IMG/VR virus record: IMGVR_UViG_3300042887_001530 | Span: 1 to 29,777 of that record | Strand: one strand, 5' to 3' | DNA length: 29,777 bases | Source: a virus | In this document: positions 7,307 to 15,838 of the stretch, in pieces | Layout: every line of letters starts with the position of its first letter | Numbering within the stretch: position 1 is the stretch's first letter | Notes under the pieces: model-generated | Seen by the model: the letters and a program-made list of their open reading frames with translations, nothing else | The model's database searches: none | What the model was told of the DNA's origin: nothing | Position numbers and translations under genes: made by a program

Positions 7307-7926
7307 ATATTTTGAGTTCTATCTTTTGGTATTACAATAACATAACCTTCATGATTATATAATTTAGTAATATTATGTGTATCGGAAAAAGCATCATGAA
7401 TAAATTGAATACCATTGCCTCCATAATGAACTCTATCTCTCCAGTTGCCTCCTTCAAAATTTCCATCTTCATATATTCGCAAATCATCTATTATAAAATA
7501 GTCTTTGCAATTTTTTCTATTTTCTTTTATTATTTTTATTTCCTCTTCCAATGGTATTCTTATATTTTTGTCTTTAGTAAAAGTATAAGATGCATTATTA
7601 TGATCGGCATCAGGAAAATGTGCATCTAACCAGAAAAAGATATTTTTATTTTTTGGAATATTTGTTAGAATTTGTTTAAGGCCATCGGGCGAATTGGAAT
7701 TTATTAATTTTATATTATGATTTTTATAATTTTCTTTAATTGATAAACACTGTTCATACAAAACCGTAGAAATCTCTATAGAAAAATATTCATCAAACTT
7801 ATTTTCATTTGTTTTTTCTAAAACAAATTTTAACGAATTACCAACACCCGTTCCTGTTTCCACAAAATAACTTAAATTAAAATTTGTTTTAATAGAATTA
7901 ATATCAAAAATATTCATAGAACCCAT
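7303..7926 (-). CDS. SAM-dependent methyltransferase-like protein
   Basis: A 207-residue soluble protein. YFVETGTGVGNSLKFVL at about residues 20-36 looks like a Rossmann motif I, FSIEIS is a plausible motif II strand, and FFWLDAHFPDADH and FIIDDLRIYEDG resemble later strands of class I methyltransferases found in LPS and capsule loci. There is no zinc motif or membrane segment. The ATG at 7926 begins Met-Gly-Ser-Met, and the second Met is an equally possible start. It is joined by ATGA to the nucleotidyltransferase gene downstream and separated by 15 bases from the epimerase gene upstream. O-methylation of a sugar is a guess from context. Confidence 0.6.
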   Translation of the reverse strand: MGSMNIFDINSIKTNFNLSYFVETGTGVGNSLKFVLEKTNENKFDEYFSIEISTVLYEQCLSIKENYKNHNIKLINSNSPDGLKQILTNIPKNKNIFFWLDAHFPDADHNNASYTFTKDKNIRIPLEEEIKIIKENRKNCKDYFIIDDLRIYEDGNFEGGNWRDRVHYGGNGIQFIHDAFSDTHNITKLYNHEGYVIVIPKDRTQNI

Positions 7927-7941
7927 ATTATTTTCCTTGTT

Positions 7942-8934
7942 TTATTTCCAAAAACTATAAATTCCTTTATCCAATTCATAAGAAGGCCATTCATACCTAT
8001 TTCTTTTTGGTTGATTTTTTGCCCAATTCCACATTTCGGTCAAACCGTGCTTCAAATCAGTCTTATATTCATACTCTAAAATATTAATTGATTTTTCCCA
8101 TGTTGGTACTGCGTGTTTAACTTCATGTCTAGCTTCTTTATATATTTTATTACCAGATCCAATAACTTCAATTAAAGTATCACATGCTTTGTTTATTGAA
8201 ATTTCTTCTATACCGCCTATGTTTATAATTTCTTTAGATGCTTCTTTCTTTATCGCTGCATTCCAAAATGGGATTAAACAATCATCAATATAACTGAATG
8301 CTCTGGTTTGATTACCATCGCCATATATTGTCATTGGTTGATTATTTAAATGTTGATACATCCAAATTCCTAAAACATTTCTATATTTGTCCCATATATT
8401 TTGTTTCATTCCATAAACATTATGCGGCCGCAATATGCACCAATCCAACTCATGTTGTTCGCCGCCAATTTGAATGTCCATTTCACAAGCATATTTTGCT
8501 ACACCATAGGGATCAATTGGTTTGGGTATTTGTTGTTCGTCAAATAAACCACCAAAACCACGACCATATACTGCCATGGTGGAAGCAAACACTAATCGTT
8601 TTACATTATATTTAATACAATTTGTAACAATATTAGTAGTTGCTATTAAATTATTTTCATAATTATATGATCGTATAAATGGTGACAATCCTTCGGCAGC
8701 ATATGCTGCAAAATGATAAACATAATCGGGATTGTGTTCCCTAAAGAGCTTATTCAACGCATTTTGATTTGTCAAATTAATTTCTACAAATTCAACATCA
8801 GGATGAACATTTTCTCTATATCCACCACTCAGATCATCTAAACCAATTATTTTACAATCTTGTACATTTTGTATTAACCAATCTGCAAGTCGTGATCCTA
8901 ATAATCCAGCTACTCCTGTTATCAAAATTTTCAT
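7942..8934 (-). CDS. NAD-dependent nucleotide-sugar epimerase/dehydratase
   Basis: A 330-residue extended SDR enzyme. The NAD-binding GVAGLLG is at residues 7-13. The catalytic set is Ser118-Thr119 in ASTMAVYG, Tyr143 and Lys147 (YGVAK). Later conserved segments include RPHNVYG, YGDGNQTRAFSYIDD and INIGG. It resembles UDP-glucose 4-epimerase (GalE-like) and related WbpP-type enzymes. It lacks the Cys-Lys pattern seen in the GDP-mannose 3,5-epimerase-like protein further down, so the two are not redundant copies. It likely interconverts a nucleotide-activated hexose or heptose. The start is 2 bases from the upstream methyltransferase stop. Confidence 0.85.
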   Translation of the reverse strand: MKILITGVAGLLGSRLADWLIQNVQDCKIIGLDDLSGGYRENVHPDVEFVEINLTNQNALNKLFREHNPDYVYHFAAYAAEGLSPFIRSYNYENNLIATTNIVTNCIKYNVKRLVFASTMAVYGRGFGGLFDEQQIPKPIDPYGVAKYACEMDIQIGGEQHELDWCILRPHNVYGMKQNIWDKYRNVLGIWMYQHLNNQPMTIYGDGNQTRAFSYIDDCLIPFWNAAIKKEASKEIINIGGIEEISINKACDTLIEVIGSGNKIYKEARHEVKHAVPTWEKSINILEYEYKTDLKHGLTEMWNWAKNQPKRNRYEWPSYELDKGIYSFWK

Positions 8935-8936
8935 AT

Positions 8937-10163
8937 TCAGTCCTCTATATTTAAATTAGGAAAATATCTAACGAATAAATCATTACTATTGTTTCTTTTT
9001 TTCTTTATTTTTTCTTTAATTTCTGTATAAAAATTCCATGCTAATGGAACAAATGCTATCTTATCATCTGTTCCAAATTTAATCAACGAATCAGATGAAA
9101 ATATTGAAATATTCATACCGGGGGTAAACAAATTTTGTTTCAATGGATTGTCGTCTATGATAAAATCCAATTTTATCTTTCCAAAATTAAGGAGAGTATT
9201 GCCCTTAGCCGCTGCACCATAACCAATGACAGAATAACCAGACTTACGCAACTCTTCTACTTTATTTTTTAATCCAATAGTCGAAGCATAACATTTTACT
9301 GCATATGATGGATATGTTAATATGTCATACAATCCAATTAATTTCTCTTTTTCAATCATATTTTCTACTGCATTTAGTCCCAACCCATTTTTAGTAATGA
9401 CAAATACATAACTTGTTCCATGTATATCTGTTTTAAATACATCACTAAGAACCAATCCACATCGTTCAACTACACGCTTCATAGAATTGGTATTGAAAAA
9501 TGACAAATGCTCGTGGTAAATTGTATCAAATTCATTATTTTCGACCATGTTTGCTTGTGATGTCTGTATAAACAAAACAGAGGTATCACTCATCAGTTGT
9601 TTACATGATTGGAGAAAATCAACAGTATATTCTGTATGAGCAAATACGTTTTGGGCAGTTATTATATCAAATGTTCTTCCTTTAAAACAAGAAACAGTAC
9701 TTGTATTGAAATAATCACATACTATTGTATGTCCTTTTGAAACAGCAGTTTCATAAAGATTCTTTGCAGGATCTATTCCATAGGTTTCTAATCCAAGTTT
9801 TTTATAAAAATCTAATTGCGTTCCGTCATTACATGCAATGTCCAATATAGATTTTGCAGTATTATTGTATTCTAATGTTTTATGAGCAAAAAATTCAAAA
9901 TAATTTTTTAGTGTCTGTGAAGTACCACTAACATAGAGATAATTCCTGAACATTAGATCGGGATTTACAATATGACTTAATTGGAGATGATAACAAGATG
10001 TACATAGATTAAGTTTTAGCGGAAACTCTTCTTGTTCTATATTTGCATGATAATTATTAGCTAGTGGTTGATTCCCAAGATCTAATATCGTTCTTAGATC
10101 TCTACTCTCACATGCCAAACAGCATTTATTTTCTTTAGATAAAATATCTAATATATTAGTCAT
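8937..10163 (-). CDS. Sugar C-methyltransferase with N-terminal zinc site
   Basis: A 408-residue three-part protein of the NDP-hexose C-methyltransferase type (TylC3/NovU-like). Residues 15-18 and 54-57 provide two CxxC pairs for a zinc-binding N-terminal domain. ILDIACNDGTQLD at 106-118 is SAM motif I. HEHLSFF at about 218 is a family hallmark. VIGYGAAAKGNTLLNF and FIIDDNP belong to the C-terminal domain typical of this family. Such enzymes add a methyl carbon to a keto-sugar, making branched deoxysugars. No sugar 4,6-dehydratase or deoxygenase is evident here, so the keto substrate must come from the host, from one of the local epimerase-like SDRs, or from elsewhere in the phage. Its end overlaps the start of the neighbouring epimerase region by 8 bases. 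Confidence 0.85.
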   Translation of the reverse strand: MTNILDILSKENKCCLACESRDLRTILDLGNQPLANNYHANIEQEEFPLKLNLCTSCYHLQLSHIVNPDLMFRNYLYVSGTSQTLKNYFEFFAHKTLEYNNTAKSILDIACNDGTQLDFYKKLGLETYGIDPAKNLYETAVSKGHTIVCDYFNTSTVSCFKGRTFDIITAQNVFAHTEYTVDFLQSCKQLMSDTSVLFIQTSQANMVENNEFDTIYHEHLSFFNTNSMKRVVERCGLVLSDVFKTDIHGTSYVFVITKNGLGLNAVENMIEKEKLIGLYDILTYPSYAVKCYASTIGLKNKVEELRKSGYSVIGYGAAAKGNTLLNFGKIKLDFIIDDNPLKQNLFTPGMNISIFSSDSLIKFGTDDKIAFVPLAWNFYTEIKEKIKKKRNNSNDLFVRYFPNLNIED

Positions 10164-11118
10164 TTATTGATCTTTTAAAAGTTTCTATATTGTAATATGC
10201 AGTATCATTAAAATTATAATTATTAATATTGATATTATTTAATATATCGTCTATTGACTCTTCGATACCATATATTGATTTATATTTTAAATCTTTTTCT
10301 ATTTTATTTGTTGATGCTTTATAATTTCTAACATCTTGAATATTATTAATTATTAATTCTATATTCATTCCCAAACCAATTAAATGATTGTAAATTTTAT
10401 TTGCTAAATCACCAATAGTCAAATTAATACCAGATAAATTGTATATACCTGATACATTTAATTCTGCAAATATTGCTTTTTCGTATCCCTGAATTACATC
10501 TCGAATGTCAATAAGAGGCCTCCATAAATTTGGATTATTTACCACTATTTTTTTATGAAGAATTGCATCTTTTAACATAGTATTAACAACTAAATCATAT
10601 CTCATTTTAGGTGACCATCCACACACAGTGCCTTTTCTGAAAATTATTGGTCGAAACATATCATCTTGTAGAGTCATTATTCCACATTCTGATTGTAATT
10701 TTGATATACCATATGGATAGTTTGGTTTTATTGCGCTGTTTTCATTTAATATTTTATTTTTAGTATAACCATAAACACTACAAGAACTTGCATAAATAAA
10801 TCTTCTGATACCTGCCATTTTTGTTATATAGGCTATATAAGCAGGCGCAGCTGCATTTTCAATAAAATTTAAATCCGGCCGAAACATTGCCATTGGATCA
10901 TTTGCCAATCCCGCAAGAAAGATAACGGAATCAAATCCAATTAAATCCTTAGACGTTAATTTCCATAAATCTTGTTTTTGTTTTGAAATTTCAGGTAAAA
11001 GAAAATCTCCAAACCAAAATTTATCAATTACCGATACATCATGTCCACTCGTATGTAATTGATTGGACATACGAGTACCAATATATCCAGCACCACCTAT
11101 TATTAATATTTTGCTCAT
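10156..11118 (-). CDS. NAD-dependent epimerase/dehydratase (extended SDR)
   Basis: A 320-residue extended SDR. GGAGYIG at residues 8-14 binds the cofactor. The catalytic set is Ser111-Ser112 in SSCSVYG with Tyr136 and Lys140 (YGISK). FRKGTVCGWSPKMRYDLVVN and RPLIDIRDVI resemble the substrate-loop region of NDP-sugar epimerase-type proteins often paired with C-methyltransferases. The substrate cannot be told. The ATG overlaps the upstream glycosyltransferase stop as ATGA, and its end overlaps the C-methyltransferase start by 8 bases, so the two may act in sequence on the same sugar. The C-terminal 60 residues are very Asn/Ile-rich, reflecting the low GC content here. Confidence 0.8.
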   Translation of the reverse strand: MSKILIIGGAGYIGTRMSNQLHTSGHDVSVIDKFWFGDFLLPEISKQKQDLWKLTSKDLIGFDSVIFLAGLANDPMAMFRPDLNFIENAAAPAYIAYITKMAGIRRFIYASSCSVYGYTKNKILNENSAIKPNYPYGISKLQSECGIMTLQDDMFRPIIFRKGTVCGWSPKMRYDLVVNTMLKDAILHKKIVVNNPNLWRPLIDIRDVIQGYEKAIFAELNVSGIYNLSGINLTIGDLANKIYNHLIGLGMNIELIINNIQDVRNYKASTNKIEKDLKYKSIYGIEESIDDILNNININNYNFNDTAYYNIETFKRSIND

Positions 11119-11912
11119 AATGTATAAATTAATTTTTTAAATTTTTCAATATTTTTTTGAACATATATTGGTAGATGATCTAATGTTTCTATTGAATATA
11201 ATTTTTGTTCATCAGTTCTGCCAAAAGGATCTTCTAATTTTTCTATTCTTTCTTTAAAAAACTCTTCTGTTAAATGATTACATGTATCATGACCAAAATT
11301 AATAGTTTTTAATTTTTGATTTTTTTCATCACCTAATGAACTATAATGCCATCCACCATAACTATGATTTTGACAATTTATTCTTGACCACAATCCATCC
11401 CCTATACAACTATAATATATATTATTTTTCCCAAGAGATTCAAAAGTTGTAATATATGTTCCATGCCATTCAGTTTTATTAAAATCATGAAGAAAACGAG
11501 TATTCATATAATAATAATATAAATTCATTGTTACACAAATTGGAAATTTATGATCAATTTTTATATTATTTATAATTTCACTTTTAGGAATTTCGTCTAA
11601 TGCACCAATCATGATTATGTCGTTATTCTTTGCTGCAATTAAGCCAGTTATAATATAATTCCAACAATTTATTTCATTTTGTCTAGTATTCTCGTTAAAT
11701 AAATTTTCTGGTACTTCTAATCTAATAATTTTATGATTGAATTTTTCAAATCTATCCTTATTATTAAGATAATGACATTCTTTTGGTTTATTCTGAAATG
11801 ATCTTTTAGATTCGACTAAAACAAAATAATCAACTACATCATTTAATTCATTTAATCGTATTTCTAATAAATCTAATTCATTAAAAAAAGTAAAACAATC
11901 ATAAACTTTCAT
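11115..11912 (-). CDS. GT17-family glycosyltransferase
   Basis: A 265-residue protein starting MKVYDCFTFFNELDLLEIR, the typical opening of family GT17 (N-acetylglucosaminyltransferase III-type). FVLVESKRSFQNKPK, IIMIGALDEIP (the D-E position usual for metal binding in the family) and the Gly-Trp-His segment GGWHYS also fit. The ORF extends upstream to a TTG, but the ATG at 11912, sharing one base with the upstream TGA, restores the family N-terminus and is preferred. Eukaryotic members add bisecting GlcNAc to beta-mannose; bacterial and phage members are poorly studied, so donor and acceptor are unknown. Base composition is among the most AT-rich in the window. Confidence 0.85.
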   Translation of the reverse strand: MKVYDCFTFFNELDLLEIRLNELNDVVDYFVLVESKRSFQNKPKECHYLNNKDRFEKFNHKIIRLEVPENLFNENTRQNEINCWNYIITGLIAAKNNDIIMIGALDEIPKSEIINNIKIDHKFPICVTMNLYYYYMNTRFLHDFNKTEWHGTYITTFESLGKNNIYYSCIGDGLWSRINCQNHSYGGWHYSSLGDEKNQKLKTINFGHDTCNHLTEEFFKERIEKLEDPFGRTDEQKLYSIETLDHLPIYVQKNIEKFKKLIYTL

Positions 11913-12520
11913 CAGATATTCCTTTTCAATACAGTAAGACCATTGCAATTTACAAATATTTCATGAATTTTCCAATTACTATTTGATTCTAAAAATTCTT
12001 CCAAAGCAGGCAATAATCCAATCTTATCTTTGCTATTAGTTCCGATCCTCCCTGAATCTTCGTCGGTATATTTGTAAGATTCTGTGTCATGTAGTATTAT
12101 GTATTTTTTAACTTTATGCGAGTGTAGAGACAATTCAGTCTTAAGTTGAGTATATGAATGTAAGGTATCTATGAAAAGTAAATCAGTTTCTTCTATTTCT
12201 ATATTTGTAGTGTCTCCTAAAATAAATTGATAATATACATTATTTAAACGACAATAATTTATTACGCTATTCATTCTATCACCACATTGATGATCATTCC
12301 AATGTAATGTTCCCGAAATAAGGTTTTGCGGATCAACTATATCAATTGATATGAATTTCTTTGGTTTAGCAACAGCAAATGCAAAAGTTGATACTACCCA
12401 TCGAACTCCCATTTCTGTTATGTGGTTACATTCACTAGCATACCGTTTTAGTGTTGGCAGATGCTCATTTATATCTGATGATAAGTTACATAATTTATTG
12501 TAATATTGTTCAGTATCCAT
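11912..12520 (-). CDS. Class I methyltransferase (cephalosporin-hydroxylase/Methyltransf_24-like)
   Basis: A 202-residue soluble protein. TEMGVRW at residues 35-41 is a motif-I-like loop, FISIDI at 56-61 carries the acidic residue for the ribose of SAM, and DLLFIDTLHSY at 113-123 is the characteristic strand-4 motif with a His often used for metal or acid-base chemistry. YIILHDTES is a further conserved strand. These features place it with the cephalosporin-hydroxylase-like and Methyltransf_24 proteins that are frequent in sugar loci. It overlaps the GT17 start by one base. O-methylation of a sugar hydroxyl is the likely reaction, by family and context. Confidence 0.72.
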   Translation of the reverse strand: MDTEQYYNKLCNLSSDINEHLPTLKRYASECNHITEMGVRWVVSTFAFAVAKPKKFISIDIVDPQNLISGTLHWNDHQCGDRMNSVINYCRLNNVYYQFILGDTTNIEIEETDLLFIDTLHSYTQLKTELSLHSHKVKKYIILHDTESYKYTDEDSGRIGTNSKDKIGLLPALEEFLESNSNWKIHEIFVNCNGLTVLKRNI

Positions 12521-12521
12521 A

Positions 12522-13196
12522 TTAAATTTCTTTTATTTGTTGTAATATATCTTTATTTCCATGAAAACCAAATGTATCATTTCTATAATCACCATAATCT
12601 TTTGAAAATTTATCTGCAATTTCAACTGGTGCAAATTTTACACCATTTGAAATAAAATAATCATAGTTATCATTGCATATAAACGCATCTTCTGGTTTTT
12701 GACATTTTGGTAATATACTTTGTGATAATTGTAATAATTTTTTAGATCTCATACTAAATCCACCATTACCAACTCTATTTAGTCCATCGAGTCCTTTTTT
12801 ACTAACAATTTCTGGCAATACTCCTTTTATTTGACATGGGTATCTTCTAAAATCCCAAGTATGTCCAATATAATCGTATTTTAAAAAATCATCCAACCAC
12901 AAATGAGCATTTAATATAAAACCATCTGATTGAACTATTATACAATAATCTGTATTAATATAATTATTCAATTCATGAACTATAAATTCATTATATCCTA
13001 TCCACGACAATGGGGATATTGTATGATGTTTAATTTTAAAATTTTCATTATAATTTTTGGGTGAAATTAAAACGCATTCTGCAAAATTGATATTTTTAGA
13101 ACTTATACGCAATGCATCATATGCATTTTTTATATTTTCTTCTTTTGTTGTTCCTTCAACACACACTAATGTTACATTTGATAATTTTAAAATCAT
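12522..13196 (-). CDS. DUF5672-family putative glycosyltransferase
   Basis: A 224-residue protein with the DUF5672 pattern: NVTLVCVEG near the start, then QSDGF at residues 89-93, WLDDFLKYDYIG at 100-111 and VGNGGFSMR at 142-150. The D-G-F and N-G-G-F-S segments resemble the donor and acceptor loops of GT-A enzymes, and the family is regarded as glycosyltransferase-like. There is no membrane segment. The ATG is preceded only by a weak AAAGAAA ribosome-binding sequence. A TATAAATA match lies 38 bases upstream. One base separates its stop from the methyltransferase gene. Substrate unknown. Confidence 0.78.
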   Translation of the reverse strand: MILKLSNVTLVCVEGTTKEENIKNAYDALRISSKNINFAECVLISPKNYNENFKIKHHTISPLSWIGYNEFIVHELNNYINTDYCIIVQSDGFILNAHLWLDDFLKYDYIGHTWDFRRYPCQIKGVLPEIVSKKGLDGLNRVGNGGFSMRSKKLLQLSQSILPKCQKPEDAFICNDNYDYFISNGVKFAPVEIADKFSKDYGDYRNDTFGFHGNKDILQQIKEI

Positions 13197-13207
13197 AAAT
13201 AATTTCT

Positions 13208-13915
13208 TTATGTCTGGTTATTTAATATTAACGTATTTATACTTTTCCAATCAATACCAAATGATATAACGGGTTCGTGTACCGTGGTAGCAACACTCGG
13301 AATCGGAGAATATAATCTTATATTGTTCTGATAAAGATGTCTAAAAAACAATCTATCCTCTAATCCAAATCTTTTTGCAATTGGAATTATATGAGAAATT
13401 AAATTTCTTGATACTGCCCAAGAACAAGTTGTACTTTCGCAGGTTCTCCAATGTTTTCCTTCATGAAAGTAAATAGATTCGTTACCTAGACAGATATCGT
13501 CATTACTAGTATATCGATCTGGATGATCATATCCGGTGATTAAACCAAATCTTTCAACTCCCGTATAAATGTGGTCTAAAGCATCTAGTGTATAGAGGTA
13601 ATCATCTTCTGCAAAATAGATATTTCCTTCTGATATTTTTTCAGAATAATCAAGTTGAAATTGAAGAGAATTATAATTAGATCTAACTTTGTTATAAATT
13701 ATGGTATAATCTAATTTTTCCATTTCATCAGAAAGTATTGATTTATCTCCATCCATTAATATTATAATTTTTATTTGATCCTTATATTTACAATTTAAAT
13801 AAGAATTATGTAAAGATTTAAAACAATTAACTTTAGAAAACCAAGAAGGTCTTCCTACTCTAGTCGGGATACTTTCCAATTCTTTATCACATGCTCGGTA
13901 CAATATAGTCAACAT
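13208..13915 (-). CDS. GT-A type glycosyltransferase-like protein
   Basis: A 235-residue protein. IKIIILMDGDKS at residues 48-59 and GNIYFAEDDYLYTLDAL at about 98-114 resemble the nucleotide-sugar binding and D-x-D metal site of GT-A transferases. RTCESTTCSWAVSR matches the position of the acceptor-side region. It has no membrane segment. Three bases separate it from the methyltransferase gene upstream. The last codons (encoding SINTLI) contain a TATAAATA sequence in the gene's 3' end. Family membership is probable, but CAZy family and substrate are not determined. Confidence 0.72.
   Translation of the reverse strand: MLTILYRACDKELESIPTRVGRPSWFSKVNCFKSLHNSYLNCKYKDQIKIIILMDGDKSILSDEMEKLDYTIIYNKVRSNYNSLQFQLDYSEKISEGNIYFAEDDYLYTLDALDHIYTGVERFGLITGYDHPDRYTSNDDICLGNESIYFHEGKHWRTCESTTCSWAVSRNLISHIIPIAKRFGLEDRLFFRHLYQNNIRLYSPIPSVATTVHEPVISFGIDWKSINTLILNNQT
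13234..13241 (-). promoter_or_regulatory. Possible late promoter (TATAAATA) inside sugar block
   Basis: The minus strand reads TATAAATA from 13241 to 13234, at the 3' end of a glycosyltransferase gene and 38 bases before the next ATG at 13196. A start near 13228 would leave a 32-base leader. The position is sensible, but with about 70 percent AT several such matches are expected by chance in this block, so support is weak. Confidence 0.25.
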
Positions 13916-13918
13916 AAA

Positions 13919-14413
13919 TTAATTTTTTTCTCCCATTATCATAAATGCATTATTCAAATCAATACCGGATTTAAAAATATCAGTATATCCGCGATCTACC
14001 ATATAATCTTCAATAATTTGTGGTGTAAATATATTGACATGCTTTCGATTGTTCCAAGGACGCCAATACTCTTGACTATAATCCGGAAGATATAAAAACA
14101 ATACTCCACCTATTTTTAATTTTGAATACCAATAATCCATCGCATCTACCCATCGATCAACGTGCTCCAGACAATGTGATGAGAAAATATAATCCAAATC
14201 AGTATATGGAAAATCTAAAGCATGATAATTTCCTTCCAATACAGGATCAACTAATTTGGCGCCTGGAAAGGCCCACTCTTCCTTCATACATCCGATATCG
14301 ACACCATGTCCACTACATACATGTTTAGCAAAAGGTATAGCAAATTGCGAAGCATTTCCTTTACTTTGAAATTTTGGGTATTTTTTATTATTGAATTTTA
14401 TAGTATCAATCAT
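13919..14413 (-). CDS. SAM-dependent methyltransferase (Methyltransf_11 type)
   Basis: A 164-residue class I methyltransferase. GVDIGC at residues 37-42 is motif I, HALDFPYTDLDYIFSSHCLEHV at about 64-85 covers the acidic loop and the CLEHV strand typical of Methyltransf_11, and KIGGVLFLYLPD is motif V/VI. An upstream TTG would add five residues. The ATG at 14413, which overlaps the preceding TGA as ATGA like most junctions here, is the better start. It lies between a GT9-like protein and a GT-A-like protein and so probably methylates a sugar or sugar nucleotide. The N-terminus is short, with no targeting sequence. Confidence 0.78.
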   Translation of the reverse strand: MIDTIKFNNKKYPKFQSKGNASQFAIPFAKHVCSGHGVDIGCMKEEWAFPGAKLVDPVLEGNYHALDFPYTDLDYIFSSHCLEHVDRWVDAMDYWYSKLKIGGVLFLYLPDYSQEYWRPWNNRKHVNIFTPQIIEDYMVDRGYTDIFKSGIDLNNAFMIMGEKN

Positions 14414-15159
14414 ATGTAATATGTCCAATTTGTATTAAATAAATCATGTATTTCTGCTACCGTATTTCTTCCACTTCTAGGATAGCAATAGTTTTTTAGT
14501 GATTTTAATTTTAAAAACTCCATAAAATACATAATACAAGTATCTACTGTAATTATGTATTGAGCGTTTTCTATAACTCCACACCAATCAAATACACTAA
14601 ACTCAGGTAATAATTTCATTTCAACATGTTTTAACGATGATAAATTTAAATCCTTAAAACACGAAGAAACATTTTTAGTAATAATATTAGGTGGAGTTGC
14701 ATATATTGTATTTGTAAAATAGTACAATTCGTTTTTACTCAACCCCAAAGAAGAATATAGTTTTTCTTCTCTTTCTTTATTTCTTACTATCTTTATATCA
14801 TCTTTCCATTGTCTATAATCTAAACCACACATAGCATATTTTGCTGTCATTGTTCTTTCATATTTAACCGCTTCTACATGTTGACTCCATCCAAGAGGAA
14901 TTAAAATAAAATTTTCATCTTTTACTATTTTTTTATTATGGTAAAGTTCTAAAAATTTATCCTTAAATGGAAAATCTTTACTATTATCAAAATAGGTGAC
15001 ACCAGACACACACAAATGTTCTGGTATAGTGTTATATACAAAAGGACTTAATGGCCAAATTACTTCATATCCCTCTTCGACATATTTTTTTGCTATGTTC
15101 TGACAAAAAAATACATCTCCTATTCCACATTCTTGTTGTATTATGCAAGTTTTTTTCAT
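14410..15159 (-). CDS. GT-B-like glycosyltransferase, distant GT9 (heptosyltransferase) resemblance
   Basis: A 249-residue protein. The N-terminus has a glycine-rich GIGDVFF at residues 12-18 followed by a helix and a strand (YEVIWPL), as in GT9 ADP-heptose transferases. Near the C-terminus a segment reading SVFDWCGVIENAQYIITVDT is like the donor-binding part of GT-B enzymes, where the conserved acidic residue and Ser/Thr precede the membrane-proximal helix. It is shorter than typical GT9 enzymes (about 320-350 residues), and the resemblance is weak. If correct, it would be the natural user of the heptose donor made by the HldE-like genes of this block. No membrane segment. Confidence 0.55.
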   Translation of the reverse strand: MKKTCIIQQECGIGDVFFCQNIAKKYVEEGYEVIWPLSPFVYNTIPEHLCVSGVTYFDNSKDFPFKDKFLELYHNKKIVKDENFILIPLGWSQHVEAVKYERTMTAKYAMCGLDYRQWKDDIKIVRNKEREEKLYSSLGLSKNELYYFTNTIYATPPNIITKNVSSCFKDLNLSSLKHVEMKLLPEFSVFDWCGVIENAQYIITVDTCIMYFMEFLKLKSLKNYCYPRSGRNTVAEIHDLFNTNWTYYI

Positions 15160-15837
15160 TTATATTACCTTTATCCAAAAGCTATTACCAGTTCCATTAT
15201 TCAACTCATTATCTAAACCCAAAGAATGTAATTCAAATTTATCACATAAGTATTTTTTTAAATCATCAGAAAAACATTGACCATCATAAACTTGATTTAT
15301 TTTATTTTCAGACATTTGAATTTCTGCAAAAATACAAGAAACCTTCGATAAATCTGTACCCATAAGAACTTCAAGTTCTGCTCCTTGTACATCAATAGAT
15401 AATAAATCAATATTTTCTTTTATAATGTTTGATAATTTATTTGTTTTTACTTTTATTTTTTGTGTACTATTAAAAGAATAACCACTATTATTGTTTTTTA
15501 TTACGGGATATATCGAATCAGATCCCTGCGAAGATGTTCTATAAAAATCAATTTCACCTACTTGGTCTGTTATAGCAAAATTAAATAATTTGCATCGTGA
15601 ATTTGTTCCATATTGTTGTAGAATTACATTAAAATATTCTACTACAGGTTCAAAAATGTAAATCATTGAATTTTTATATGAATCCAAATATTTTTGAGCC
15701 TCCCAACAAGTAAATCCGCCAACTATTACAATAGTCTTTATTTCTTCTTTTGTTTTGTTGATATATTTGTGAAAATTTTCCTCAACATCTCGGGAAATAA
15801 CATCATATGCGTTTTTTTCTGTATATATTTTTGTCAT
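15160..15837 (-). CDS. FkbM-family methyltransferase
   Basis: A 225-residue protein of the FkbM type. IVIVGGFTCWEA at about residues 35-46 is motif I, IFEPV follows as motif II, NFAITDQVGEIDFY is the conserved FAI-D-G region, and IDLLSIDVQGAELEVLMG at about 143-160 is the family's D-V-E/Q-G-A-E hallmark. FkbM proteins O-methylate sugars and polyketides and are common in surface-glycan loci. The start is a clear ATG. Its end is directly adjacent to the ATG of the following gene, and one base separates it from the upstream bifunctional glycosyltransferase. Substrate unknown. Confidence 0.88.
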   Translation of the reverse strand: MTKIYTEKNAYDVISRDVEENFHKYINKTKEEIKTIVIVGGFTCWEAQKYLDSYKNSMIYIFEPVVEYFNVILQQYGTNSRCKLFNFAITDQVGEIDFYRTSSQGSDSIYPVIKNNNSGYSFNSTQKIKVKTNKLSNIIKENIDLLSIDVQGAELEVLMGTDLSKVSCIFAEIQMSENKINQVYDGQCFSDDLKKYLCDKFELHSLGLDNELNNGTGNSFWIKVI

Positions 15838-15838
15838 T

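Noticed and set aside
11567-11574. TATAAATA on the minus strand inside the GT17 gene
   Set aside because: The nearest downstream gene starts about 450 bases away, and the region is so AT-rich that a chance match is likely.
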